From positions 1 to 25,491 of the forward strand of contig JAGRLX010000240.1 in assembly GCA_020441605.1 (NCBI GenBank): 25,491 bases of DNA. The letters are read 5' to 3'. Source of the DNA: Alphaproteobacteria bacterium. Its GTDB lineage: Bacteria; Pseudomonadota; Alphaproteobacteria; Rhizobiales; Aestuariivirgaceae. Of this stretch, positions 13,430 through 22,170 are shown in pieces. The translations under genes and the position numbers were made by a program. A model generated the notes under the pieces. The model saw only the letters and a program-made list of their open reading frames with translations. It did not search any database and had not been told where the DNA came from. The first letter of the stretch is position 1, and every line of letters starts with the position of its first letter.

Positions 13430-14320
13430 ATGAGACCTGCGTCAGCCCTGTTGTTCCTGTCGTCCCTGTTTGTGCCGGCTTCGGCCGCGATGGCCGGCGA
13501 GACCGTCCTACGCTTCGATGATCCGTCGGCATTTTTTGCGCCGGCCCTCGGCAAGCAGATCGACGTGCGCTTCAGCGAGGCATTCGCCGCGGTGCATCTG
13601 CCCAAGGCCGACTATGACAGCGTGGTCCTCAGCCAGTTGCCCGCCGGCAAGGTGTGCCTGTTCGGGCGCGAGCAGGGGCTCGACGCATCCGATCCGAAGC
13701 TCGCCGATGTGGCACGGCCCGAAGGAAACGACATTTGCGTGGCGCGCGCCGATGTGGCGGTGCGGATTGCCGGTCCGGCGTCCGATGGTCCGGCCATGCC
13801 CTTCTACAATACCGACAAGAAGCTCTGCGTGTGGAACTGGAACACCGGTAAGGACATCGGCCTGTGGAGCGAGGATTGCCTGTTCGAGTCGGGACGCTGG
13901 AATGTCGTCTACGACGCGGCCGAGGATCTTTACGGACTCCGGGTCGACGATGGCCAGCCCTTTCCGGTGGTGCGCCAGTTCCATATCGATCCGGACGGCG
14001 GGCCGGAAAGCTACCTCCCCGACCTGAAGGCCAGAGGCCTGGTGCGCGACGAAGCCGATTGCGTCTTTGCGCCGTCGGCGGCGCAGGAAGCCCCGGCCAA
14101 CTGGTCGATCTGGGAGGTTGTGCCGGTCGGCAAGGTCAAGGAGGCCTTCGAGGCTCTGCCGAAGGACGAGGTGCCGGAGCCGCCCTGCGGCGACCTTGGA
14201 TTTGCGGTGGACTACATCGGCTTCTTCATGGTCCACAAGGACCATCCCGACCGGCTGCTCTACATCAACCTCGGCCAGGACGGCACGATGGTCGATCCGT
14301 TTTCGATTTCGCTGTTCTGA
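13430..14320 (+). CDS. Secreted protein of unknown function
   Basis: A 296-residue exported protein with signal peptide MRPASALLFLSSLFVPASAAMA. The mature part has six or more Cys spaced along its length (KVCLFG, NDICVA, KKLCVW, SEDCLF, EADCVF, PPCGDL), repeated Trp and a C-terminal VDYIGFFMVHKDHPDRLLYINLGQDG ending in SISLF. I do not recognise a domain. The regular Cys spacing suggests several disulfides in the periplasm or outside. The start at 13430 is the only ATG directly before the signal peptide; its ribosome-binding site is weak. It is followed after 72 bases by the DUF486 gene on the same strand. Confidence 0.75.
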   Translation: MRPASALLFLSSLFVPASAAMAGETVLRFDDPSAFFAPALGKQIDVRFSEAFAAVHLPKADYDSVVLSQLPAGKVCLFGREQGLDASDPKLADVARPEGNDICVARADVAVRIAGPASDGPAMPFYNTDKKLCVWNWNTGKDIGLWSEDCLFESGRWNVVYDAAEDLYGLRVDDGQPFPVVRQFHIDPDGGPESYLPDLKARGLVRDEADCVFAPSAAQEAPANWSIWEVVPVGKVKEAFEALPKDEVPEPPCGDLGFAVDYIGFFMVHKDHPDRLLYINLGQDGTMVDPFSISLF

Positions 14321-14392
14321 GCGAGGAGCCCCGACTTGACGGCGGCGAGACCTGCGTTCAAGGACACGGGACCTCATTTCGAGAATCGCTCC

Positions 14393-14743
14393 ATGCCGTC
14401 ACTGACTTCGGCCTATGTCCTTCCCATTGTGCTTCTGCTGGCGTCGAATGTCTTCATGACCTTCGCTTGGTACGGCCATCTCAATTACACCAGCCGCCCC
14501 CTGTGGATGGCGGTCATGGCCAGCTGGGGCATTGCCTTCTTTGAATACTGGCTGGCGGTGCCGGCCAACCGGATCGGCTATGCAGTCTATTCTCCCGCGG
14601 AACTCAAGACCATCCAGGAGGTGATAACCTTCGCGGTCTTTTCGGTCTTTTCCGTCTATTATCTCAAGCAGGCGATCACCATGAACCATCTCATCGGCTT
14701 TGCGCTCATCGCGGCGGGCGCCTTCTTCGTCTTCCGCGCGTGA
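14393..14743 (+). CDS. DUF486 (DMT-like) small membrane protein
   Basis: A 116-residue inner-membrane protein with four hydrophobic segments: YVLPIVLLLASNVFMTFAWYGHL, the segment from WMAVMASWGIAFFEYWLAV, ITFAVFSVFSVYYL and LIGFALIAAGAFFVF. NRIGYAVYSPAELKTIQEVITL-like residues between helices 2 and 3 and TFAWYGHL in helix 1 are hallmarks of DUF486 proteins. The family is related to small drug/metabolite transporters, but no substrate is known. The ATG at 14393 is chosen over an in-frame TTG at 14336 because it matches the family N-terminus. Its stop overlaps the GTG of rlmJ by 4 bases, so the two are translationally coupled. Confidence 0.9.
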   Translation: MPSLTSAYVLPIVLLLASNVFMTFAWYGHLNYTSRPLWMAVMASWGIAFFEYWLAVPANRIGYAVYSPAELKTIQEVITFAVFSVFSVYYLKQAITMNHLIGFALIAAGAFFVFRA

Positions 14744-15588
14744 ACTACCGTCACGCCTTTCATGCTGGCAACCATGCCGATGTTCTCAAGCACGCTGTGC
14801 TGGCCCGTGTGCTCGATCACCTGCGCAAGAAGGACAAGCCCTTTCGGGTCATCGATGCCCATGCCGGGATCGGGGTCTATGACCTGGGAGGCGTCGAGGC
14901 CCACAAGACCGGCGAATGGCAGACCGGTATTGGCAAAATGGGTGAACCCTTCGGCGAAGAGGCCGATGCGTTGCTCGCCTCCTACCGCGCCTGTCTCGCG
15001 GGGCTCAATCCGCAGGGCGGGCTGCGCTACTATCCGGGTTCACCCGATATCGCGGCGCGGCTCATGCGCGCGGGCGACCGGATGATCGCCAATGAACTCC
15101 ATCCCGACGATCACGCGGCGCTGGCCGCCCATTTCGGCTCAGACCGCCGGATCAAGGTGACGGCCCTCGATGCCGAGGCCTGCGTGAAAGCCAACCTGCC
15201 GCCCCCCGAACGCCGGGGACTGATCCTGATTGATCCGCCTTACGAAGAGAAAGCCGAAGCCCAGCGGGCGCTGCGCATGCTCGCCCAGGGGTTGCGCCGC
15301 TTCGCCTCGGGCACCTTCCTGCTGTGGTATCCGCTGAAAGCCGACGACATCGCCAGCGTCATAGCGGATGGCGCCGTGACGCTCGGGGTGGCCGGAACCT
15401 TGCGTGTGGAGCTCCGCGTCCGCGAAGCCTTCAAGGGCGGCGGCCTTGCGGGGTCGGGGCTGCTCATCGTCAATCCGCCCTGGCGGCTCGACGCCGAACT
15501 GCACATCCTCGTTCCCGCCCTCGCCGCACGTCTGGGTCTCGGCGGCTGGGGGCAGGCCAGGGTCGACTGGCTGGTGCCCCCCGCCTGA
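14740..15588 (+). CDS. rlmJ: 23S rRNA (adenine(2030)-N6)-methyltransferase
   Basis: A 282-residue RlmJ, the usual length. It opens with MNYRHAFHAGNHADVLKHAVL, diagnostic of the family, has VIDAHAGIGVYDL as SAM motif, and the catalytic DPPYEEK with Asp165, equivalent to Asp164 of E. coli RlmJ. It methylates N6 of A2030 in 23S rRNA. It starts with GTG at 14740, overlapping the DUF486 stop as GTGA. The C-terminal LVNPPWRLDAEL-like segment (LLIVNPPWRLDAELH) is also conserved. The gene ends 7 bases before the convergent TPR gene. Confidence 0.95.
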   Translation: MNYRHAFHAGNHADVLKHAVLARVLDHLRKKDKPFRVIDAHAGIGVYDLGGVEAHKTGEWQTGIGKMGEPFGEEADALLASYRACLAGLNPQGGLRYYPGSPDIAARLMRAGDRMIANELHPDDHAALAAHFGSDRRIKVTALDAEACVKANLPPPERRGLILIDPPYEEKAEAQRALRMLAQGLRRFASGTFLLWYPLKADDIASVIADGAVTLGVAGTLRVELRVREAFKGGGLAGSGLLIVNPPWRLDAELHILVPALAARLGLGGWGQARVDWLVPPA

Positions 15589-15595
15589 TCGCGGC

Positions 15596-16132
15596 TCAGT
15601 TGGCGGCGGTTATCGCAGCGGAGAGGTCGCGGTATTCCTCGCAGGCAGTTCCGCAATAGCGGGCGATCTCCTTCAGTTCCGCCATGGCGAGATCGACCCG
15701 GCCGGCGGCGACATAGCCTTCGCCGAGGTATTCCCGCGCCAGCACGAAGCCGGGGTTGATCGCCAGGGCCTTGCGGTAATAGGTGATGCCGATGTCGAGG
15801 CGGCCAGCCTTGCGGTGGCTGTAACCGGTATAGTTCAGCACCTTCGGATCGTTCTGGTCGCCGATCGCCGCGAGCACCTGCAGGGCCCAGTCATAGTGTC
15901 CTTCCTTGGCCAGGGCCCGGCCCTGCTCGTAGAGTTCCTCGTCGGGAAGGACGCCCGATTGCGCCTTGACGCATTTCTTCTTGTTCTTGCTCCACACTTC
16001 GCCGCTTTTGCACTTGTGTGTGGTGGGCGAGGCATTGGAATTGCCGTCGTTGCCGCCACCTCCACCGGCTGCGGCGGCGGGAACCGCGGCGGCGAACATC
16101 AGGGCAAAGCACAGGGACAGGGTCTTGGTCAT
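15596..16132 (-). CDS. Secreted TPR-repeat protein
   Basis: A 178-residue exported protein: signal peptide to about residue 22, a Gly/Asn/Ser-rich linker, a small Cys pair motif (HKCKSGEVWSKNKKKCVKA, Cys41 and Cys54), then about three tetratricopeptide repeats between residues 64 and 163 (EELYEQGRALAKEGHYDWALQ, VLNYTGYSHRKAGRLDIGI, YLGEGYVAAGRVDLAMAEL), closing with a second Cys pair, CGTAC. TPRs mediate protein contacts, so this is likely a periplasmic scaffold. I recall similar proteins in many Hyphomicrobiales but no assigned function. ATG at 16132 is favoured over an upstream in-frame ATG at 16213 because it begins the signal peptide. Confidence 0.88.
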   Translation of the reverse strand: MTKTLSLCFALMFAAAVPAAAAGGGGGNDGNSNASPTTHKCKSGEVWSKNKKKCVKAQSGVLPDEELYEQGRALAKEGHYDWALQVLAAIGDQNDPKVLNYTGYSHRKAGRLDIGITYYRKALAINPGFVLAREYLGEGYVAAGRVDLAMAELKEIARYCGTACEEYRDLSAAITAAN

Positions 16133-16165
16133 GGGTCGCTCCCTTCGTGTCGGATCTTTGTACGA

Positions 16166-16191
16166 TACGCCCCGCACGGCGGATCCATTCC
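16166..16191 (-). promoter_or_regulatory. Weak EcfG-like promoter upstream of the TPR gene
   Basis: On the minus strand GGAAT (16187-16191), 17 bases, CGTA (16166-16169). This deviates by one base in each box from the GGAAC/CGTT consensus, but lies at the right distance, with a leader of about 25 bases before 16132. Confidence 0.25.
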
Positions 16192-16213
16192 CGTTGTCAC
16201 AATTCGTGAACAA

Positions 16214-16270
16214 GACCCAAATGACCTGTTCAAAAACGGGTCACGCCGCCTCTGCCAAGCTTGGGTCATT
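16214..16270. repeat. Three TGACC/GGTCA sites in a divergent promoter region
   Basis: AATGACC (16220-16226) and GGTCATT (16264-16270) are inverted copies, with another GGGTCA at 16238-16243 between. GACCCAA (16214-16220) and TTGGGTC (16261-16267) are also exact reverse complements. The cluster lies between two divergent genes for secreted proteins and resembles a multi-site operator. Confidence 0.35.
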
Positions 16271-16305
16271 GATCAGCGATGATCGCAACATCACAGGAGT
16301 GAAAC

Positions 16306-16692
16306 ATGACCCATTTCCATCAGTACCGCATGATTGCCGCGGCGGCCGGACTTGCCGCAGTATCGGGCCTTGCCATGTTCAGCCAGACGGCATCGGCCAG
16401 CGCCAGCAACGTCCTCAGCTGCGAAGGTTCCGACCGACGCTCGGTGGTTGAATGCTGCCAGACTCTGTTGCTGAAGAAGGGCCCGCCCCTTTGGATGCGC
16501 CAGACCGCCAAGAACTGCACGACAGTGACGGTGCGATGTTCGCGGGCCAGCTATCGGGCGGCTGGCGTCACCGGTCGCTATTGCCGGATGGTGGCCCAGA
16601 GTGAAGTCAGTTCTGACAGTCATCAGATCGGCGGCGGTCCGGCGACTGGCGGCGGTCACGGCGGACGTGGCGCCAGCGGCGGCAAGCGCTGA
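16306..16692 (+). CDS. Secreted six-cysteine protein with Gly-rich tail
   Basis: A 128-residue exported protein with a signal peptide ending near SASA (residue 33). Six Cys at 39, 50, 51, 71, 78 and 93 lie in a basic core (SCEGSDRRSVVECCQTLL, KNCTTVTVRCSR), followed by a Gly/His/Ser tail (GGGPATGGGHGGRGASGGKR). AGGAG precedes the ATG at 16306. No domain recognised. The Cys pattern implies a small disulfide-stabilised secreted protein, and the flexible basic tail could bind polyanions, but this is inference. It is divergent from the TPR gene and convergent with the monooxygenase gene. Confidence 0.75.
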   Translation: MTHFHQYRMIAAAAGLAAVSGLAMFSQTASASASNVLSCEGSDRRSVVECCQTLLLKKGPPLWMRQTAKNCTTVTVRCSRASYRAAGVTGRYCRMVAQSEVSSDSHQIGGGPATGGGHGGRGASGGKR

Positions 16693-16701
16693 TATTGAGG
16701 C

Positions 16702-16726
16702 GGCTCCGGCGCATGTCGCCGGGGCC
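16702..16726. terminator. 10-bp hairpin between convergent genes
   Basis: GGCTCCGGCG (16702-16711) pairs with CGCCGGGGCC (16717-16726) over ten pairs including one T-G, with a 5-base loop. It is located between two convergent stops. There is no T-tract on either side, so termination is probable from position rather than from sequence. Confidence 0.5.
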
Positions 16727-16727
16727 G

Positions 16728-17894
16728 TCAGGCCTGCCAGTCATAGACCCAGCGGTTGCGTCCGAGGGCGGCTTCGCTCCCGAGCACGCGCATGCCGAGG
16801 TTGCGGACGGCGGCTATCGCCCCCCGCGCATGGTAGAGCTGTCCCAGCCGGCGCGATTCCGCCTGGATGCGGTCAGTCCTCACCTGACGTTCACCGGCGA
16901 AGCCCGCAAAGGCTTCGGCGGGCGTTTTCGCGTCGCTGACCCTTCGCGCCAGCACGCAGGCGTCTTCGAGCCCCATGACTGCGCCCTGGGCCAGATAGGG
17001 CAGGGTGGCATGGGCAGCGTCACCGACCAGAACCAGATTGTCCTTCGCCCAGCGCGGCAGCGATGGCAGGTCGGCGCCCTGCCATTTGAGCCAGCTTGCC
17101 GGCTTTGCCAGAAGTTGGGCGAGCGGCTCGTCGGCATCGGCCAGGGCGTCGCGCAGTTCGCTCCCGTCCGAAGGCGCGTTCCAGCCCTCCGCCGCAGCCG
17201 GATGATCGATGGCGGCGACGATGTTGAAGCTGTTCCAGTTGCTGACCGGGTAGTGGACCACATGGCCGCCCGGATAGAGCCAGAGTGTCACGCAGTCGGC
17301 TTCGATACCGGGTGGAACGGCGCCGAAGGGAATCAGGCTGCGGAAGATCGCGTGACCCCGGTAGATGGGGGCAGCATCGCTCGCCATCTTGCGCAGGCGC
17401 GAGCGAATGCCGTCGGCGGCGATGATCGCCATGCCGTGCTCGGCCGATCCGTCGTCGAATTCCAGCCGGGCGCTGTCTGATTCAAGTTTCGCCGCTATCA
17501 CCCGGCGGCCATTATGGAGCGCCACCAGGTCGTTGCTCCTGGCGCGGTCGAGCAATCCGTGCAACAGGTCGGCCCGGTGGCAGACGCGATAGGGCGCGCC
17601 GAAACGCTGCTCGAAGGGCTTGCCGAGGCGGATGCGCTGGAGCAGGGCGCTCGAGCGCCCATCGCGGACGTGGATTTCGCTGGGTATCACGCAGGCGGGC
17701 TCGACCGCCTCCCATGCGCCGAGCGCCTGAAGCGCTCGCACGCCGTTGGGTGACATCTGCAGGCCGGCGCCCACCTCTTCGAAGGCCGGGGCCTGTTCGA
17801 AAACCATCGAGGCTCGCCTGCGGCGGGCCAGTCCCAGGGCCACGGCCAATCCGGCGATACCGCCCCCCGCAATCATGAACGCTCCGTCGGTCAT
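16728..17894 (-). CDS. FAD-dependent monooxygenase, salicylate hydroxylase-like
   Basis: A 388-residue class A flavoprotein monooxygenase. The Rossmann motif is IAGGGIAGLAVALGLARR near the N-terminus, the DG motif is ADGIRSRLR (Asp161-Gly162), and the GD motif with FAD ribityl contact is GDAAHATLPYLAQGAVMGLEDA (291-312). The arrangement and QMSPNGVRALQALG resemble 3-hydroxybenzoate 6-hydroxylase and salicylate hydroxylase. It probably hydroxylates an aromatic carboxylate with NAD(P)H and oxygen in the cytoplasm; no ring-cleavage gene is nearby, so the substrate is open. ATG at 17894 is the first Met before the FAD motif; the frame continues upstream across the aminotransferase start and is not coding there. 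Confidence 0.9.
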   Translation of the reverse strand: MTDGAFMIAGGGIAGLAVALGLARRRRASMVFEQAPAFEEVGAGLQMSPNGVRALQALGAWEAVEPACVIPSEIHVRDGRSSALLQRIRLGKPFEQRFGAPYRVCHRADLLHGLLDRARSNDLVALHNGRRVIAAKLESDSARLEFDDGSAEHGMAIIAADGIRSRLRKMASDAAPIYRGHAIFRSLIPFGAVPPGIEADCVTLWLYPGGHVVHYPVSNWNSFNIVAAIDHPAAAEGWNAPSDGSELRDALADADEPLAQLLAKPASWLKWQGADLPSLPRWAKDNLVLVGDAAHATLPYLAQGAVMGLEDACVLARRVSDAKTPAEAFAGFAGERQVRTDRIQAESRRLGQLYHARGAIAAVRNLGMRVLGSEAALGRNRWVYDWQA

Positions 17895-17928
17895 GGGTTC
17901 ATCTTGCCACAAGGGCGCGGCAAGGTAA

Positions 17929-19206
<1,278 letters not shown>

Positions 19207-19213
19207 TGCCCAG

Positions 19214-19235
19214 TCCCGGCCTTACGGGGCCGGGA
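19214..19235. terminator. 8-bp perfect hairpin between convergent genes
   Basis: TCCCGGCC (19214-19221) and GGCCGGGA (19228-19235) form a perfect stem with a 6-base loop, just after the aminotransferase stop and covering the last codons of the convergent HAF gene. A T-tract is lacking on both sides. Confidence 0.5.
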
Positions 19236-20658
19236 TCGCATAGTCCGTGAGCTTGCCGCGGAAACGGTCGAAGCTGCGGCCGCTCGCGGTCACGTTGTCG
19301 ACGAAGAATGAGACAGCGCCGACGCAGGCGGGTCCACGGTGCACGAAGCGCACCGATCCGTCGCCCGCGGTGATGCCGGTCACCTTCTTGTTGAGATAGT
19401 ATTCGTCAAGGAATCTGCCGCTGACGGTTATGCCCGGCAGCGCTGTGTTGTTCTCGTCGCGCACGATGAGTCTGGCAGTGACGAGATTGGTTGAATCACA
19501 GCTGGTCACCGACCGCGCCTTCACCACAAGGGCAGCGACCCGCGCGCAGGACGTGGTGCAGGGGTGGATGGGAACGAGCCTTGCCACGCGGCCCGCGCTT
19601 CTGCCGATGCCGACCTTGGCGGCGATCATTCCATTTGCGTTTCTTGTTCCGCCGGTCACCACCGACACGCCGGCATAGGCCGGCGACAGCAGGTCGGTGA
19701 GCGACTGGGCGAAGCCGGTGGGGCCGGGTGCGAAGACACCTGTCGACAGCACTGTGCCGGTCACATTGCGGCGGTTGTCGATCGAGCCCGTACCGTAGCT
19801 CGCAAGCCGGCCGGTGCCAGCGGGGTGGAGTTGCTGCCACAATGTGGTGCTGGCGATATAGCGGAACAAATAGGCCACGTTCTGCGATCCGCCGGTGATC
19901 AGGAAACGGGCCTGGTCGCCGGCGTCGTTGATCTGGCCGCCGGCCTCGGCATTGGTGAAGCCGGCTGGCAACGGGGCATTGGGGGTGACTGTTCCTGGAA
20001 CATCCAGCTTGTACCAGTGCTGGTTCAGGCCGACGGTTCCTGCACCGCTGATCGAGAGCGGAATGTCATTGGGGAAGCCCATGGTGGTCAGATTCGTGAG
20101 ACCACCCGTCGGGGTCCACATGAACGGCGCGGCATTCACCGGCGGGAAGGAACTGCTGGTCGCATAGCCGACCACCCGGTTGAAATTGTCGATGCCGGCC
20201 ACCCTTGCCCGGTTGTTGCCGGGCAGCAGGCCGAGTTGCTCAACCGTATAGCCGGCGCTATTGGGCCGCCAGACCACCGGCTCGGGCTTGAAGTCGACGC
20301 CGCCGAAGGAGGCCGTTCCGGTGATCCATCCGGCCCGGTTGATGCCGCTGACTGCAAGATCGGGCAGGCCGGCGGGTGCGGGAAGCGGAACCGGCCGGTT
20401 GGTCTTCGGCTTCCAGGCCACCACCGTGTCGATACTGTAGCAGGACGGATAGGGGTTGGGGCAGAAGCCGACGGTGCGGTTGACACCGACCATCACGCCA
20501 GCGTTGTTCAGCGGGCCAATTTTTCCCTGTGGTGCGACCAGTTCCACCGCATAGGTTTCGGCCTGGGCGTGGCCCGCCCCGGCGAGCAGCCCTGCTGCAA
20601 GCGCGGCGGCCGTCAGCCATTTGTGTTGCCTGGGTGGGAGCCGTTTGACGCGCTTCAT
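19222..20658 (-). CDS. Secreted HAF-repeat protein with C-terminal Ig-like domain
   Basis: A 478-residue exported protein. The signal peptide ends near AGHAQA (about residue 33). Residues 35-360 contain repeats of the HAF type, with units like INRAGWITGTASFGG...PVVWRP, IDNFNRVVGYATSS...PFMWTP and INDAGDQARFLI, followed each time by a short strand and Leu/Thr-rich segment; this suggests a beta-propeller. Residues from about 366 on carry Cys-x3-Cys and a domain RLIVRDENNTALPGITVSGRF...DGSVRFVHRGPACVGAVSFFVDNV, which looks like an Ig/fibronectin-type beta sandwich as found at the C-terminus of secreted proteases and adhesins. Possible roles are surface adhesion or ligand binding; none is shown. 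Single-gene unit. Confidence 0.75.
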   Translation of the reverse strand: MKRVKRLPPRQHKWLTAAALAAGLLAGAGHAQAETYAVELVAPQGKIGPLNNAGVMVGVNRTVGFCPNPYPSCYSIDTVVAWKPKTNRPVPLPAPAGLPDLAVSGINRAGWITGTASFGGVDFKPEPVVWRPNSAGYTVEQLGLLPGNNRARVAGIDNFNRVVGYATSSSFPPVNAAPFMWTPTGGLTNLTTMGFPNDIPLSISGAGTVGLNQHWYKLDVPGTVTPNAPLPAGFTNAEAGGQINDAGDQARFLITGGSQNVAYLFRYIASTTLWQQLHPAGTGRLASYGTGSIDNRRNVTGTVLSTGVFAPGPTGFAQSLTDLLSPAYAGVSVVTGGTRNANGMIAAKVGIGRSAGRVARLVPIHPCTTSCARVAALVVKARSVTSCDSTNLVTARLIVRDENNTALPGITVSGRFLDEYYLNKKVTGITAGDGSVRFVHRGPACVGAVSFFVDNVTASGRSFDRFRGKLTDYAIPAP

Positions 20659-20979
20659 GATTATCGTCCTGCAAACTATTGGTTCAGTCTACGATCAGTT
20701 TCTATCATCAGTTGTTGTTCTGTCCAGCGTGGATCTGGCACTTGGGCGGCGTCCGGGTGAAATCTGTCACGGGAAGATTGGAAACTGAGGCAGTGGAACC
20801 AGTTGTGGCATGGCGCGGATGACAATTGCCCCATTGGCAATGTCAACGATTTGTCAGCGACGGCGCTTCCGCCGGGTGTAGCGGGAGATCGCGAATCGGC
20901 GCGGCAAGGTCTAAAGGAGAAAATTATCCCGCCTTTAGCCAGTCTCATCCCTCTCTTCGACAATAAGGAAAATCGAATC
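20659..20979. other. 321-base intergenic region, divergent promoters
   Basis: The only gap over 300 bases. It separates the HAF gene (minus) from the DUF1993 gene (plus). I see no coding frame with plausible start and composition. The left third is relatively AT-rich near the HAF start. A hairpin lies at 20821-20844, followed by two TGTCA direct repeats. No clear -35/-10 pair could be chosen. Confidence 0.6.
20821..20855. repeat. Inverted repeat plus TGTCA repeats upstream of DUF1993 gene
   Basis: GACAATTGCC (20821-20830) pairs with GGCAATGTC (20836-20844) with one bulged A and a 5-base loop. TGTCA then occurs twice (20841-20845 and near 20852). It could be a regulator-binding site or a leader hairpin. 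Confidence 0.35.
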
Positions 20980-21474
20980 ATGTTCGATACTTCGGTGCCG
21001 GTCCTCGTCCACTTCCTTAAGGGTCTCTCGGCTATCCTGCGCAAGGCGGAAGCCCATTGCGAGGCCCGCAAGATCGATCCTGCTGCCTTGCTCGACGCCC
21101 GGCTTTTTCCCGACATGTTCACCTTCACCCGCCAGGTCCAGCTCACCACCGATTTCGCCAAGGGCATGGGGGCGCGGCTCGCGGGACTCCCGGTTCCGAG
21201 CTTTGCCGACGACGAGAAGACCTTCGCCGAACTCCAGGCGCGGCTCGACAAGACCATCGCTTTCCTCAGCACACTGACGAAAGAGCAATTGTCCGATGCG
21301 GCGGCCCGCACCGTCACCATCAAGATCGGCGGCAGGGATACCGAATTTGCCGGTGCCGACTATGCGGCGCGCTATGCGCTGCCGAATTTCTATTTCCACC
21401 TGACGACGGCCTACAACATCCTGCGTCACAACGGTCTCGAACTGGGCAAGGGCGATTACATGGGGCGGAGCTGA
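20980..21474 (+). CDS. DUF1993 domain protein (DinB-like helical bundle)
   Basis: A 164-residue cytoplasmic protein spanning a whole DUF1993 domain: VPVLVHFLKGLSAILRKAEAHCEARKIDPAALLDARLFPDMFTFTRQVQ, then FADDEKTFAELQARLDKTIAFL, and the C-terminal FYFHLTTAYNILRHNGLELGKGDYMG. The family is usually about 165-170 residues and belongs to the DinB/YfiT-like four-helix-bundle class, some of which bind metal via His residues; here His in AEAHCE, YFHLTT and LRHNG are candidates. Function unknown. AAGGAA precedes the ATG at 20980. The frame is open upstream to 20803, but the added residues lack family similarity. Confidence 0.9.
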   Translation: MFDTSVPVLVHFLKGLSAILRKAEAHCEARKIDPAALLDARLFPDMFTFTRQVQLTTDFAKGMGARLAGLPVPSFADDEKTFAELQARLDKTIAFLSTLTKEQLSDAAARTVTIKIGGRDTEFAGADYAARYALPNFYFHLTTAYNILRHNGLELGKGDYMGRS

Positions 21475-21496
21475 GGACCGAACCTGAGGCCGCGCC

Positions 21497-22051
21497 TCAC
21501 GGCATCTCGATCACCGCCTCGGTCCAGGTCTCGGTCCAGCGCTTGTTGGCGATACGCTGGCGGTATTCGGCGGCGCGGCGGCGGCCGGCTGGCGTCGGGC
21601 GGATGCGCAGGGCAAACAGGTCGTCGAGGCCATGGGGCGCGATGACCTCGATCCGGCTGTCGTCGGCCAGGCGGACGGCGACGCAGGTCGGCGTCTCCAG
21701 CCAATAGGCCAGGGCGTCTTCCACCGAGCGGTAGGGCGGATCGCCGTTGCGCAGGTGCATGCGGGCCTGGTTGCGCACACTCCACGGCAGATCGGGCAGG
21801 GTGTCCCGGAGCCGCCCTTCCACGGCGGCTTCGGCATCGCGGCGAAGGTCGGCCGGATCAAAATAAAGCACGTCGATATCCGCGACCGGGGAGTGTTCGC
21901 GACCGGTGATTGCATCCCAGACGGCGGTTCGAACATAGCCTGCGCCGATTGCCGCCTGCGGCAAGCCCGGCCCGCGCAGCGCCTGCAGGGCTGCCATGCG
22001 CTCCGAATCGCGGCGGAGAATGGATCGCAGTCTTTCCTCGAGATCGAACAT
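21497..22051 (-). CDS. Nucleotidyltransferase-fold protein (NTP_transf_6, DUF925)
   Basis: A 184-residue protein matching the YiaA-neighbour DUF925/NTP_transf_6 family. Key blocks are GAGYVRTAVWDAITGREHSP (about 37-55) and VADIDVLYFDP (56-66), where Asp58-x-Asp60 would be the metal-binding pair of a polymerase-beta-like fold. YRSVEDALAYWLETPTCVAVRL and the C-terminal IAPHGLDDLFALRIRPTP follow, as in the family. It is a predicted cytoplasmic nucleotidyltransferase of unknown substrate. Starts at the ATG at 22051 with AGGA just upstream. Single gene, divergent from the DUF992 gene. Confidence 0.88.
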   Translation of the reverse strand: MFDLEERLRSILRRDSERMAALQALRGPGLPQAAIGAGYVRTAVWDAITGREHSPVADIDVLYFDPADLRRDAEAAVEGRLRDTLPDLPWSVRNQARMHLRNGDPPYRSVEDALAYWLETPTCVAVRLADDSRIEVIAPHGLDDLFALRIRPTPAGRRRAAEYRQRIANKRWTETWTEAVIEMP

Positions 22052-22112
22052 GGTCCTAGCATGTTAACTGTGGCAATGGATGCGTGCCATGTGTCCAAAT
22101 GCCGACACAATC

Positions 22113-22137
22113 GGAACCAAAAAGGGCAGTGATCGTT
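22113..22137 (+). promoter_or_regulatory. Sigma-EcfG-type general stress promoter for the DUF992 gene
   Basis: GGAAC (22113-22117), exactly 16 bases, CGTT (22134-22137): a full match to the known consensus for the alphaproteobacterial general stress sigma factor EcfG. It lies 33 bases upstream of the DUF992 start codon. No second perfect match was noticed upstream of other genes here. Confidence 0.6.
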
Positions 22138-22170
22138 ATTCACAGGACTTGAGAGAAGGGAAGCTCACAC

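Noticed and set aside
19564..20760. 398-codon plus-strand frame opposite the HAF-repeat gene
   Set aside because: Low-complexity Gly/Ala/Asp/His translation without signal peptide or motifs; the minus-strand frame has a signal peptide and repeats.
20803..20979. N-terminal extension of the DUF1993 protein
   Set aside because: In frame but unlike the family, and the AAGGAA site points to the ATG at 20980.
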